Part shown: positions 52,584 to 61,330 of the stretch, one piece after another
Layout of the letters: each line of letters begins with the position of its first letter
How positions within the stretch are numbered: the stretch's first letter is position 1
DNA from: Duganella rivi
GTDB taxonomy: Bacteria > Pseudomonadota > Gammaproteobacteria > Burkholderiales > Burkholderiaceae_D
Assembly (NCBI RefSeq): GCF_009857435.1
Contig: NZ_WWCK01000003.1
Location: 248,001 to 312,000, forward strand
Reading direction: 5' to 3'
Length of the DNA: 64,000 nucleotides
Program-made: the position numbers and the translations under genes
Notes under the pieces: model-generated
What the model saw: the letters and a program-made list of their open reading frames with translations, nothing else
Told to the model about the DNA's origin: nothing
The model's database searches: none

Positions 52584-52744
52584 CCGCTGCGGTTATTGTC
52601 GCTCCAGTAGATCAGCCGATTGACCTCGTAGCTGACGCCGCGGTGGCAGCTTTCCGGCAGCGCGCCGTACACGCCTTCGAAGCGGCACAAGTCACGCAAG
52701 GCGCGGCCTAGTCCGCGCAGCCGCCTGTATGCATCCTGTCGCTC
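52550..52744 (-). pseudogene. Frameshifted C-terminal tail of the Sel1-repeat gene
   Basis: After the stop at 52708 on the minus strand, a different frame reads on as coding-like sequence: GKERQDAYRRLRGLGRALRD, then LCRFEGVYGALPESC, YEVNRLIYWSDNNRSGYKL, ending PPTM and TAA at 52550-52552. Its third codon positions are strongly GC-rich and it has no start of its own. It joins naturally to VLLVGEYNSA of the upstream gene, so a one-base shift near 52745 is the best explanation, either a true mutation or a sequence error. Confidence 0.55.
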
Positions 52745-54045
52745 TTTGCCGAGTTGTACTCGCCTACCAGCAGAACGTAGGGCTTCATGGTTAGCATCTT
52801 GGCCTTGTAGTCAGGCTCATTGAGGCAGGCAGTGACCAAGCCTGCAGCCGTACCACCCGCCAAGCCGCCCAATTTATTCAGCAGGTAGTCGCGGTAGCCG
52901 GGCAGGTCGTCAATGTTCTTGTAGTTGATATCGTAGGAGACGCAGTTGCCGAAATCCTTGGTCACGGGATTGACCACGTGGAGTGGAATGAAGGACATCC
53001 ATAACTGTTCGTTGCCGATACCACTGTAGCCAAACTGGATTTGCTTGCGTAATTCAGGCTGGCTTTCGGCATAAAGCTTGCGGAACTTGGTCTCGCCGGC
53101 CTTAATGTCGGCGACGGTTGTGTCGATCATGTAGTTGATTTCGCCAGATACAGTGCGTCCGCTTTTCAGCGGTTTTTTCAGTACCGCCTCAAATGCCTGG
53201 TAATCGCCGCGCGTTAGCACGAGATATATCGACAACTGGCGCGGCCAAGCGTAGGTCGTCGATTCGTCTAGTCTCTTTTGTTCGAGCGTATAAATGAGCG
53301 GAATCCGGCCTTTCGAATCCGAGGCACAAGGGCGCATAATGGCCTGCTCAATCGGTACACCATATTCTTCAACGGCGGCAAAGACAGCGAACAGATTGAC
53401 GTGGTCGTCCACTGGCTGCTTGCAAAGCAGGGTGTCGATTGCTTCGTTCTTGGACATGCTGCTGGTGACGCGCATCTGCTGCTTTGCTTCCTCCGGCTCG
53501 GTGTTGAGCTTGATCTTGGTGCGTCCCATAATGCGGCGAAAATCAGTCTGGCGAATGTCGGTGCTGTAGCTTTGCGCCAGCTGCCAGTTCTTCTCGGCGC
53601 CGTCGCCTTTCATCAGCATTTCCACCAGCCGGGTGCGCGGCGTGGTGTTTTTGAATTCAGTGCGTAGGCGAACTTCGGAGATATCGATGCCTTGCCGGTA
53701 GAGCTCGAACGGCGTTTTGTAGCTGCCGCGAGGGATTTGCTTGTAGTAGATCAGGTCTGCCAGCTCGAAAGCGGCGTTCTCGTTACCCTGTTCTGCCGCC
53801 TTGTTGAACCAGATGGCGGCGTTAGTTGCGGACAGTTTATCGCCTACGCCGAGCAGGTAAGCCCTGCCCAGCCAAAGCTGGCTGGCCGCGTCGCCGGCCG
53901 CCGCGTTCTCTTTGTGGCAGTTAAAGCCGGGCTGCCATTGGACTGGCTCCATTTCGGCCGGGTCTTTGGGGAATTGCTGGCAGTCCGCGGCGCTGGCGGC
54001 GCTGTGCAGGAGGGCGCAGGAGAGCAGGAGCAGGATTTTTTTCAT
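52708..54045 (-). CDS. Exported Sel1-repeat protein, probably shifted near its end
   Basis: 445 residues from the ATG at 54045 (MKKILLLLSCALLHSAASAA, a signal peptide). A Sel1/TPR-like unit covers residues ~40-95 (QLWLGRAYLLGVGDKLSATNAAIWFNKAAEQGNENAAFELADLIY). The rest has no family I can name. Cysteines near the start and end suggest a secreted fold with disulfides. The last ~8 residues (SDRMHTGGCAD) look like out-of-frame sequence, because a coding-like reading continues in another frame to 52550. The original protein would then be about 60 residues longer. Function unknown; it is divergent from the GH92 gene. Confidence 0.65.
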   Translation of the reverse strand: MKKILLLLSCALLHSAASAADCQQFPKDPAEMEPVQWQPGFNCHKENAAAGDAASQLWLGRAYLLGVGDKLSATNAAIWFNKAAEQGNENAAFELADLIYYKQIPRGSYKTPFELYRQGIDISEVRLRTEFKNTTPRTRLVEMLMKGDGAEKNWQLAQSYSTDIRQTDFRRIMGRTKIKLNTEPEEAKQQMRVTSSMSKNEAIDTLLCKQPVDDHVNLFAVFAAVEEYGVPIEQAIMRPCASDSKGRIPLIYTLEQKRLDESTTYAWPRQLSIYLVLTRGDYQAFEAVLKKPLKSGRTVSGEINYMIDTTVADIKAGETKFRKLYAESQPELRKQIQFGYSGIGNEQLWMSFIPLHVVNPVTKDFGNCVSYDINYKNIDDLPGYRDYLLNKLGGLAGGTAAGLVTACLNEPDYKAKMLTMKPYVLLVGEYNSAKSDRMHTGGCAD

Positions 54046-54095
54046 GTCATAATTTAAACATAAAAAATGACGCTGTAGACGATCCATGCGTTGTC

Positions 54096-54120
54096 TTGTT
54101 TAGGCATTTTTACTAAACAA
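54096..54120. promoter_or_regulatory. 8-9-8 inverted repeat in Sel1-GH92 intergenic region
   Basis: TTGTTTAG-N9-CTAAACAA (54096-54120) is a perfect 8-bp dyad. It lies 24 bp before the -35 element of the GH92 promoter and between two divergent genes, so it is a likely regulator site for one or both. Confidence 0.5.
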
Positions 54121-54143
54121 CCGTGCTACCTGCAGGGCATCGA

Positions 54144-54172
54144 TTGACCGGCGCTGGTGGTCAAGCTATAAA
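54144..54172 (+). promoter_or_regulatory. Sigma-70 promoter directly abutting the GH92 start
   Basis: -35 TTGACC (54144-54149) and -10 TATAAA (54167-54172) are separated by 17 bp, the ideal spacing. Transcription would start about 7 bases after the -10, which is the ATG at 54179. No ribosome site fits, so a leaderless mRNA is predicted. Confidence 0.65.
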
Positions 54173-54178
54173 GTCGGA

Positions 54179-56491
54179 ATGAACCCGACCACACTTTTCT
54201 CGGCCGGTGCGGTAGCACTGGCTTTGGCACTTCCGGCGACCGCCATCGCCCAATCCACCCCTGCTGCGGCGGTTGATGTCTTCATCGGCACCGGCGGCGA
54301 CGGCCACACCTTCCCCGGTGCGACGCGGCCTTTCGGCATGGTGCAGCTCAGTCCTGACACGCAGGTGCGGCCATTTCGCCAGAGCTATCCTTGGGCGGCC
54401 GGTTATCGCTACGACGATGACAGTATTCTCGGCTTCTCTCATACGCACTTTTCCGGCAGCGGCCACTCCGATTTGGGCGATGTGCTGCTGATGCCTTACA
54501 GCGCGGAGACCAAGTGGGAGCCGGGCTATCCTGAGCGGCCATTTAGCGGTTATCGCTCGCGCTTCAGCCACAAGGAGGAACGCGCGGAGCCGGGCTATTA
54601 CGCCGTACGTTTGTCGGACAATGAGGTCAACGTCGAGCTGACTGCCAGTGATCGCGTTGGCCTGCACCGCTATAAATACGCCAAGGGTGCGGAGGCCAAG
54701 GTCATGCTGGATCTGCGCGCCAGCATCTACGACTACGCCGCCAAGAATTTGTGGTCACGCTTGCGCGTACGCGATAACACGCTGATTACCGGCATGCGCG
54801 AGACGCGCGGCTGGGCAGCTGGCCGCCAGCTGTATTTTGCGATTCAGTTCTCGCAGCCGCTGACCGCCCGCACCTTGCGCAATATGGAGCGCGATGTGGA
54901 GTACAAGGGCTTTGCCGGCCCTGCCGATAAGATTCTGGTCGAAGGCAAGGCGCTGGTTGGCTCGCTGGAATTCGGCGTGCCGGCCGATGGCCAGCTGCAG
55001 GTCAAGGTGGCGATATCGGGCGTGAGCGAGGAGGGCGCGATTGCCAACCTGGCTGAGATGCCGGGCTGGGATTTCGATGCGGAGCGCGCCAAGGCTTCCG
55101 CCGCGTGGAACGAGGCGCTGGGTTCTGTCGCCATCGAGGCCGAGCCGGAGATGCGCAAGATGGCTTACACGGCGCTGTATCACAGCATGCTGGCGCCTAG
55201 CTTGTTCATGGATCGCGACGGCCGCTATCGTGGCCCGGACAACGAGGTGCATCAGGCTTCGGGCTTCCGCTATCACTCCACGTTCTCGCTGTGGGACACC
55301 TATCGCGCCCTGCATCCTTTGCTGACGCTGATCCAGCCTGAGCAGCGCAATGTGGACTTCGTGCGTTCGCTGATCGAGTCGCAGAAACATAGCCCGTATG
55401 GGATTCTGCCGGTGTGGTCGTTCCACGGCCTGGAGACGTGGTGCATGATCGGCTATCACGCAGTGCCGGTGATTGCGGACGCGTACATGAAGGGGCTGAA
55501 AGGCTTCGATGCGGATGAGGCCTTGAAGGCCATGACCAGCACTGCGGAGTATGGCCCGTACGGCGGCCTTGAACACTATATGAAGCTGGGCTACGTGCCG
55601 ATCGACCTGGAGCCGGAAGCAGCGTCGAAGACGGTGGAGTATGCGTTCGACGACTGGACCATCGCGCGCATGGCGGAGAAGATGGGCAAGAATGACGTCG
55701 CCGCCAAGTACTACAAGCGTGCGCAGAACTACCGCAATTCGTTTGATGTGAAGACCGGCTTCCTGCGCGCGAAAAAATCGGATGGCACTTTCCGCGAGCC
55801 TTTCAACCCGGTGCAATCCAACTTCGGCAGCGATTACACCGAGGGCAGCGCGTGGCAGTATTCGTGGTATATGCCGCATGATAATGCGGGCTTGATCAAG
55901 ATGCTGGGTGGCGACGCTGGCCTGCAAAACAAGATCGACCAGGTGTTCGACGCCAAGGTGGACGACAATGTGTACGCGCACATGGAAGACATCTCGGGCC
56001 TGATCGGCCACTACGCGCACGGCAATGAGCCGTCGCACCACGTGGCATACCTGTACAACTACGCCGGTGCGCCGTGGAAGACGCAGAAGCGTTTAACGCA
56101 AGTGGTAGCGACGCAGTACAACACCACGCCGGCCGGCTTGTCGGGCAATGATGATTTGGGCCAGATGTCGGCATGGCTGGCCTTCACCGCACTGGGCTTC
56201 TACCCGGTGGCGCCGGGTAGCAATGAGTACGTGATCGGCCGTCCGTTCCTGGATAAGGCTGTGCTGAACCTCCCGAACGGCAAGCGCTTTACCATCCGCG
56301 CGGTGGGTCTGAGCAAGGAGAATACCTATGTGGCAGGCGTTACGCTGAACGGCAAACCGCTGGCGCAAACTTACCTGCGCCACGAGCAAATCACCGCTGG
56401 CGGCGAGCTGGTATTCACCATGTCCAGCCAGCCGAATGCCGACTGGGGCAAATCTCCAGCAAACCGCCCATACACGCAGACCGCCTATTAA
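54179..56491 (+). CDS. GH92 alpha-mannosidase-like glycoside hydrolase
   Basis: 770 residues with signal peptide MNPTTLFSAGAVALALALPATAIAQS. GH92 signatures run through the protein: FIGTGGDGHTFPGATRPFGMVQLSPDT near 35-60, TFSLWDTYRALHPL near 370, the acid motif EGSAWQYSWYMPHD near 560, HGNEPSHHVAYLYNYAG near 615, and GNDDLGQMSAW near 655, whose Asp pair is the base in characterised Ca-dependent exo-alpha-mannosidases. It would remove alpha-mannose from glycans in the periplasm or outside. It stands alone in the window, with no other glycan genes. Convergent and touching the VOC gene at 56492. Confidence 0.92.
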   Translation: MNPTTLFSAGAVALALALPATAIAQSTPAAAVDVFIGTGGDGHTFPGATRPFGMVQLSPDTQVRPFRQSYPWAAGYRYDDDSILGFSHTHFSGSGHSDLGDVLLMPYSAETKWEPGYPERPFSGYRSRFSHKEERAEPGYYAVRLSDNEVNVELTASDRVGLHRYKYAKGAEAKVMLDLRASIYDYAAKNLWSRLRVRDNTLITGMRETRGWAAGRQLYFAIQFSQPLTARTLRNMERDVEYKGFAGPADKILVEGKALVGSLEFGVPADGQLQVKVAISGVSEEGAIANLAEMPGWDFDAERAKASAAWNEALGSVAIEAEPEMRKMAYTALYHSMLAPSLFMDRDGRYRGPDNEVHQASGFRYHSTFSLWDTYRALHPLLTLIQPEQRNVDFVRSLIESQKHSPYGILPVWSFHGLETWCMIGYHAVPVIADAYMKGLKGFDADEALKAMTSTAEYGPYGGLEHYMKLGYVPIDLEPEAASKTVEYAFDDWTIARMAEKMGKNDVAAKYYKRAQNYRNSFDVKTGFLRAKKSDGTFREPFNPVQSNFGSDYTEGSAWQYSWYMPHDNAGLIKMLGGDAGLQNKIDQVFDAKVDDNVYAHMEDISGLIGHYAHGNEPSHHVAYLYNYAGAPWKTQKRLTQVVATQYNTTPAGLSGNDDLGQMSAWLAFTALGFYPVAPGSNEYVIGRPFLDKAVLNLPNGKRFTIRAVGLSKENTYVAGVTLNGKPLAQTYLRHEQITAGGELVFTMSSQPNADWGKSPANRPYTQTAY

Positions 56492-56869
56492 TTAAGCTGA
56501 GATTTCCGGCTCGCGGTTGTAGAAGGTGAGGGTGTTCCCAGCCGGATCTTTGATCGACATTTCGCGCCCGCCCCATGGCACTTCTTTCACACCGGGGCGG
56601 GCGTGTTTGTACTGCTTGTCGATGAGTTCTGACTGGTAGGCATCGACGTCGGTGGTGGCGATGCGGATTGCCGCCCCCGGTGAGCAGTCGCCGAAATGCC
56701 CCGACAGGTGCAGCAGGCAGCCGTCCTTGGACACTTGCATGTAGAGCGGCATGCCATCTTCAAAGCGATGCTCCCAATCGATCTGAAAGCCGAGGAAGTC
56801 AACATAAAACTCACGCGCCATGCCTTCGTCGAAAATACGCAGGATGGGCGTGACGGTGCCAAGGCTCAC
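56492..56869 (-). CDS. VOC/bleomycin resistance-like protein
   Basis: 125 residues with the vicinal oxygen chelate fold: TPILRIFDEGMAREFYVDFLGFQIDWEHRF, a middle LLHLSGHFGD and a C-terminal MSIKDPAGNTLTFYNRE. The shape matches the glyoxalase superfamily members annotated as bleomycin resistance proteins. Metal ligands typical of glyoxalase I are not obviously conserved, so a binding role is as likely as catalysis. It is the last gene in a minus-strand run after the second VOC gene, 9 bp upstream. Confidence 0.78.
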   Translation of the reverse strand: MSLGTVTPILRIFDEGMAREFYVDFLGFQIDWEHRFEDGMPLYMQVSKDGCLLHLSGHFGDCSPGAAIRIATTDVDAYQSELIDKQYKHARPGVKEVPWGGREMSIKDPAGNTLTFYNREPEISA

Positions 56870-56878
56870 GGCCGTTTC

Positions 56879-57250
56879 CTACACGTGTTGTTCGAATAAG
56901 ACCGTATTGCCATCCGGGTCGACGGTGATGAAACTGGCCGGGCCGGTGGTGGTTTCGTCAGCTTCGATCTGGAAAGTCACACCTTGGTCTCTGAGCTGGC
57001 GCTGGATCTCGCGCACGTCGGTAAAACCGTCGAGCGGCTGCCTGTTTTGATCCCAGCCGGGATTGAAGGTGAGGATGTTCTTTTCGAGCATGCCCTGCGA
57101 TAGGCCGATCACGTTGTTGCCGTTCTTCATGATCAGCCAGTTCTGGTCTGGATTGCCGCCAGACTGGGTGAAGCCGAGCTTCTCGTAGAATGCCCGGGAG
57201 ACGGCCAAGTCCTTGACCGCCAAGGTGATGGAAAATGCGCCGAGTTGCAT
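56879..57250 (-). CDS. VOC-family protein
   Basis: 123 residues, vicinal oxygen chelate fold: ITLAVKDLAVSRAFYEKLGFTQSGG, then WLIMKNGNNVIGL and a C-terminal FITVDPDGNTVLFEQHV. It is unlike the neighbouring VOC protein in detail, so the pair is probably not a fresh duplication. Substrate unknown. It lies between PPK2 and the second VOC gene, all on the minus strand, 56 bp after the PPK2 stop. Confidence 0.78.
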   Translation of the reverse strand: MQLGAFSITLAVKDLAVSRAFYEKLGFTQSGGNPDQNWLIMKNGNNVIGLSQGMLEKNILTFNPGWDQNRQPLDGFTDVREIQRQLRDQGVTFQIEADETTTGPASFITVDPDGNTVLFEQHV

Positions 57251-57306
57251 GATGAACTCCTATCACTTAGAAATAAGACAAGTCTACTCTAGCACACAGA
57301 CCGCGC

Positions 57307-58227
57307 TCAGTACACCTCGGGCACGATGATTTCCGGCGGCACCGGGCGGCGCACGTAATCATCATGATACTCACGCTCCGGCAGATGAATAGCCGGGTGC
57401 TCGACTTCTTCGTATGGCATTTGGCCCAGCAGGTGGTGAATGCAGTTCAGGCGCGCCTTTTTCTTGTCCACCCCTTGCACCACCCACCATGGCGCCTCGG
57501 GTATGTGGGTGCGCTCCAGCATGACCTCTTTGGCGCGCGTGTATTCTTCCCAGCGGCGGCGCGATTCCAAATCCATGGGGCTCAGTTTCCACTGTTTGAG
57601 CGGATCGTGGATGCGGCCGAGGAAGCGCGCATTCTGTTCTTCGTCGGAGATCGAGAACCAGTACTTGATGACCTGGATGCCGGAGCGCGCCAGCATGCGT
57701 TCGAATTCGGGCACGGTCTGGAAGAATTCTTCATACTGCTCGTCGGTGCAGAAGCCCATTACGCGCTCGACGCCAGCGCGGTTGTACCAGCTACGGTCGA
57801 ACAGCACGATTTCGCCAGCGGCCGGCAGGTGCGAGACGTAGCGCTGGAAGTACCATTGGGTACGTTCGCGGTTGTTCGGTGCGGGCAGGGCGGCCACGCG
57901 GCACACGCGCGGATTCAGTCGCTGCACGATGCGCTTGATGACGCCACCTTTGCCTGCGGCGTCGCGGCCTTCAAACAAGATCACGACTTTATGGCCGGTG
58001 TGGACTACCCAGTCCTGCAGCTTGACCAGTTCCGCTTGCAGGCGGAATAGTTCGCGGAAGTAGAGGCGGCGCGCTTCCTTGGCTTCGGCGCTGCGTTCGC
58101 GCTCGACGACTTGCTTGGTGACTGGATCGATTTCGCGGTCTTCCAGTTCCATTTCCAATTCTTCGTCGTAGCTGTCGGTCAGCTCGCGGTGGACGCGGTC
58201 CAGCAGTTCGTGCTCGTTCAGGTTCAC
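57307..58227 (-). CDS. ppk2: Polyphosphate kinase 2
   Basis: 306 residues from a GTG at 58227, chosen because GAGGAG lies 8 bases upstream of it; a TTG at 58248 would place that site inside the coding region. Walker A is GRDAAGKGG (87-95), and FDRSWYNRAGVE (143-154) is the lid/Walker B region, both diagnostic of class I PPK2. WFSISDEEQNARF and PMDLESRRRWEEYTRAKE are also family motifs. The enzyme makes GTP or ATP from polyphosphate and nucleoside diphosphates in the cytoplasm. It is downstream of the wax-ester genes with a 43 bp gap, possibly in one transcript. Confidence 0.92.
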   Translation of the reverse strand: MNLNEHELLDRVHRELTDSYDEELEMELEDREIDPVTKQVVERERSAEAKEARRLYFRELFRLQAELVKLQDWVVHTGHKVVILFEGRDAAGKGGVIKRIVQRLNPRVCRVAALPAPNNRERTQWYFQRYVSHLPAAGEIVLFDRSWYNRAGVERVMGFCTDEQYEEFFQTVPEFERMLARSGIQVIKYWFSISDEEQNARFLGRIHDPLKQWKLSPMDLESRRRWEEYTRAKEVMLERTHIPEAPWWVVQGVDKKKARLNCIHHLLGQMPYEEVEHPAIHLPEREYHDDYVRRPVPPEIIVPEVY

Positions 58228-58270
58228 GCAATACTCCTCATTTTGCAATGGGGAGCAGCATACGCACAGA

Positions 58271-59635
58271 TTATGACGCGCTGATGACCATGCCCGGCAG
58301 CGCTGGTTCGGCGGCTGGTTGCGGCGCCTCCACGTCTTGCGTGGCGAGTTCCAATTCTTCGAAGGCCTCGTAGGTCAGCTGCATCAGGCGGTCAGGATCG
58401 GGCACCAGGTCGGTGTCCACGAACAGCGCCAGCTGGATTTGACCGGCGTAGGAGATGAAGGCCAGTCCCACGCCAAGCTTGCCCGCCTGCGGCACCCAGC
58501 AGATCAAGTCCGTCAAGCGCGAACCGGCGAGGTAGCGGCGGCTGGTCGGGCCTTCGATATTGGTGAGCACCACCGAACCCTTGGAGGTGAACAGGTTCAG
58601 GGCGAAGTGCTGCAAGGCGGTCGGCAGGCAGCCCGCAATCGACAGGAAGGCCATGGTGGCGCGCGGCTGGTGCGAGCGCTTGATGGCGGTCATGCGGCTG
58701 CTGGACTTGCGCAGGCGTTCGACTGGACTGTTTTCGTTGGTCGGCAGGTCGACTGCCACCAGTCCGAATTCATTCCCCAGCTGGAAGGCGTTGGCCTTTT
58801 CGCGCAGGTTGAAGGTGACGGCGGCGCGCAGGGCGCGGCCATCCGGGCGTTGTCCACGCTCGCCGAGATACTGCCGTAAGGCGCCGGAGACGGCGGCTAC
58901 CCACACGTCGTTGAGCGTCACGCCCATGCGCTTGGACATGGCGCGCACGCGCTCCATCTCCAGCGGCGGCAGCCAGACCAGCTGCTTGGCGCCGGTCATG
59001 GGGGCTTTGAATTCGGAGTGCGCATCCGGCCACAGGACGGACAGGCGGGCCACGTGGGCGCCGATCTTTAGCCACGAGATGCCGCGCACCACCGCCGAGC
59101 AGACCTTGTTGTGCGCCACCGCGCGGTGCGGATGGCCGACCGGCGACGGCGTTTTCCCATGCAGGCCGTTGTCGTCGGTGAGGTGATTTAGCACGTGCAC
59201 CAACCCCAGGCCGTCGGTGATGCAGTGGTGGACGCGGAACACGATGGCGTGGCCGCCGTTGACACGATCCAGCACCGTCATGTGCCACATCGGGCGGCCG
59301 CGTTCCAGCGGCAGGTGGGCGAGGCGGGTCAGGTGGTCTTGCAGCTCGGCGCGCGCAACGTCATGCTCCATGCGTTCCAGTTCGATGTGCCGGGTGATGT
59401 CGAAGTTGTCGTCCTCCACCCAGTGCGGGCGGCCGCGATGCTGTACGACTTTCTGCGTGAAGCGAGGGTAGTTGGGCAGGCGATGGGCGATGGTCGATAC
59501 CAGCCGCTCCATATCTACCGGGCCTTCGAACAGCAAGATACTGTTGATGACCATGAGGTTCTTTTCCGTGTCCATGCGATGCCATGCATAGTCGCGTCGC
59601 GTCATTGCGGCTGGTGCTGCCGGGGTTTTGCTCAT
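58271..59635 (-). CDS. Wax ester synthase/diacylglycerol acyltransferase
   Basis: 454 residues of the WS/DGAT (AtfA) family. The active site HHCITDG (136-142) has both His and Asp needed for acyl transfer, and a second block LNDVWVAAVSGALRQYL near 245-262 is the conserved ND region. The C-terminal half contains NIEGPTSRRYLAGSRLTDL and SYAGQIQLALFVDTDLV. It joins acyl-CoA to fatty alcohol or diacylglycerol, forming wax esters or triacylglycerol for storage at the membrane. It begins 15 bp after the fatty acyl reductase stop, so the two make a wax-ester pair. Confidence 0.88.
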   Translation of the reverse strand: MSKTPAAPAAMTRRDYAWHRMDTEKNLMVINSILLFEGPVDMERLVSTIAHRLPNYPRFTQKVVQHRGRPHWVEDDNFDITRHIELERMEHDVARAELQDHLTRLAHLPLERGRPMWHMTVLDRVNGGHAIVFRVHHCITDGLGLVHVLNHLTDDNGLHGKTPSPVGHPHRAVAHNKVCSAVVRGISWLKIGAHVARLSVLWPDAHSEFKAPMTGAKQLVWLPPLEMERVRAMSKRMGVTLNDVWVAAVSGALRQYLGERGQRPDGRALRAAVTFNLREKANAFQLGNEFGLVAVDLPTNENSPVERLRKSSSRMTAIKRSHQPRATMAFLSIAGCLPTALQHFALNLFTSKGSVVLTNIEGPTSRRYLAGSRLTDLICWVPQAGKLGVGLAFISYAGQIQLALFVDTDLVPDPDRLMQLTYEAFEELELATQDVEAPQPAAEPALPGMVISAS

Positions 59636-59650
59636 TCGTGCTGTCTCGCT

Positions 59651-61165
59651 TTATATTGTTATGGGTGCTGCGGATACTTCTGCTTCTACCGCCTTGGCCG
59701 CGCGCGGGCGCAGGGCGTAGCGATTCAAGCCTGTCATGTGAATGCGGCACAGGTAGTCGCGCCAATCGATGGCGGCCGTGTCTACGCTGTAGCGTGCTTG
59801 CTCTTCTTTGCTGAAGCGCTGGGCCAGCGCTTGCAGGCGGTCGCTCTGGAAGATGTAGCGCGGCGCGGTGTAGAACGAGAAGGTCAACGCCAGCAACTGC
59901 GTGGTGCGCAGCGCTTCCAGCTTTGGCGATTCACCAGTGCCGAGCAGCTTGCGCACGCCGCTCCAAGCGGCAGCGCCGATGCGCATGGCGCGTAGCATCA
60001 GCAGGAATAGCGGGCGGCTGACCACGCGAAAGCTGTGTTTCGGCTCGTTGTAGAACAGGCGCTCGTACTGGCGCCAGTTGCGCTGCGACTCGCCTTGAAT
60101 CATTTCGATGACGCGGCCGACGGTGATTGGGTTGCTGGCGCCGGTGCAGGCTTGGTAGATGCGCGTCGCGGGTTGCGATAGCAGCGCTTCGGCCGATGCC
60201 AGCACGATGCTATTGGCGACCAGGTCGGCCGGTACGATGTCCACCACTTCATTCGGGCGGGCCGGGAAGAAGCTGGTCTTGCCGCGCGCGTAGGCGAGGA
60301 TGATGGCGTCAGCTACTTTCACGCCTTCGATCCAGCCGGGTGCTGGTTCTTGCAGCGTACTCTCGATGATAGACGGACGCACGATGGTCAGCGAACGGCC
60401 GCGCATGGCGCTCATGGCCAACTGCTCGCCCATCCATTTGGTGAAAGTGTAGGTGTCGTTCCAGCCGTGGTAATTCGCTTCGGCGATGCCCAGCTCCGTC
60501 AGGCGGCGCTCCAGTTCTTCCTTTTCGCGGACTTCGGCGCGCAGCAGGGCGATGCGGTGGTTCAGGTGCTGGAGCAAAGCGTATAAATCGTAATGGCCGT
60601 CGGCGTGGCGCGGGATGGAAGCGCGGGCTGGTGTGACGTTTTGCTCGTACATCGGGCCGCGGTTGTAGCCGTTGACGTAGCAGGTCGATACCTGGATCAG
60701 CGGCGCATGGCCGGCGCGCGCCAGCTCGGTGATGTTTTGCACGCTGATGGTGTTGATGGCCAGTGCTTCATCCAAGGCTTCGCGGAAGTTGACACTGGCG
60801 GCGGCGTTGATAATCAAGTCGATGCGGCGGGCCAGCGCATTGAAGGCGGTGATTGGAAGGCCGAAGCCCGGCTCCGTCACTTCGCCAGTGATGCATTCGA
60901 TTTTCTCGGCGAAGAACTCGGCCAGGAAAGCAGGGCGCTCGGCGCGCAGGCGGTCGAAGATGGACGAGGTGGCGATATCGCGTTCAAAGCGCTGGCGGGC
61001 ATCGGCGCCGTTTTGGCTGCCGCGAATCAGCAGCACAATGCGGCCGATATCGGGCACGCTGCGGATCAGCTTTTCCAGCACCACCTTGGCGAGAAAGCCG
61101 GTGCTGCCGGTAATCAGGATGCGCTTGCCTGAGAGTGCCGCTTGCACATTCAATGCTGGTGTCAT
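59651..61165 (-). CDS. Fatty acyl-CoA/ACP reductase (FAR, NAD-binding-4)
   Basis: 504 residues. The NADPH fold begins ILITGSTGFLAK (16-27), and the SDR active pair Tyr239-Lys243 is in DTYTFTKWMGEQLA. RPSIIESTLQEPAPGWIEG near 265 and VDIVPADLVANSIVLA near 305 are FAR-family signatures. The C-terminal FAR domain is present but short, as in Marinobacter-type FARs near 500 residues. It reduces acyl-CoA to fatty alcohol in two steps, feeding the adjacent WS/DGAT. ATG at 61165. Start of a tight minus-strand operon with the acyltransferase and perhaps PPK2. Confidence 0.82.
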   Translation of the reverse strand: MTPALNVQAALSGKRILITGSTGFLAKVVLEKLIRSVPDIGRIVLLIRGSQNGADARQRFERDIATSSIFDRLRAERPAFLAEFFAEKIECITGEVTEPGFGLPITAFNALARRIDLIINAAASVNFREALDEALAINTISVQNITELARAGHAPLIQVSTCYVNGYNRGPMYEQNVTPARASIPRHADGHYDLYALLQHLNHRIALLRAEVREKEELERRLTELGIAEANYHGWNDTYTFTKWMGEQLAMSAMRGRSLTIVRPSIIESTLQEPAPGWIEGVKVADAIILAYARGKTSFFPARPNEVVDIVPADLVANSIVLASAEALLSQPATRIYQACTGASNPITVGRVIEMIQGESQRNWRQYERLFYNEPKHSFRVVSRPLFLLMLRAMRIGAAAWSGVRKLLGTGESPKLEALRTTQLLALTFSFYTAPRYIFQSDRLQALAQRFSKEEQARYSVDTAAIDWRDYLCRIHMTGLNRYALRPRAAKAVEAEVSAAPITI

Positions 61166-61294
61166 AGGTGTCTCAGAAACGAACGGTGTCAGAACTGCAA
61201 TGAACCGATCTTAGAGCCAAACCACCTTGTGACTAGCTAATTTGCACTGGCTTGGGGAGCCAAACGCATGACGCGAGGAGTCATCCCCGGTGGG

Positions 61295-61316
61295 GCCGCA
61301 GATTGTCGCCTGCGGC
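61295..61316. other. GCCGCAG/CTGCGGC hairpin between TPP enzyme and FAR
   Basis: A perfect 7-bp stem GCCGCAG-N8-CTGCGGC spans 61295-61316 in the 165 bp gap between two minus-strand genes, just after the TPP enzyme stop. There is no T-tract on either strand, so it may be a rho-dependent end or an mRNA stability stem. Confidence 0.4.
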
Positions 61317-61330
61317 ATTTGCACAACGGA

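Noticed and set aside
58227-58248. TTG start for PPK2
   Set aside because: Using it would put the GAGGAG ribosome site inside the coding region. The GTG at 58227 is spaced correctly from it.
61295-61316. Rho-independent terminator after the TPP enzyme
   Set aside because: No T-tract follows the stem on either strand; listed as an unassigned hairpin.
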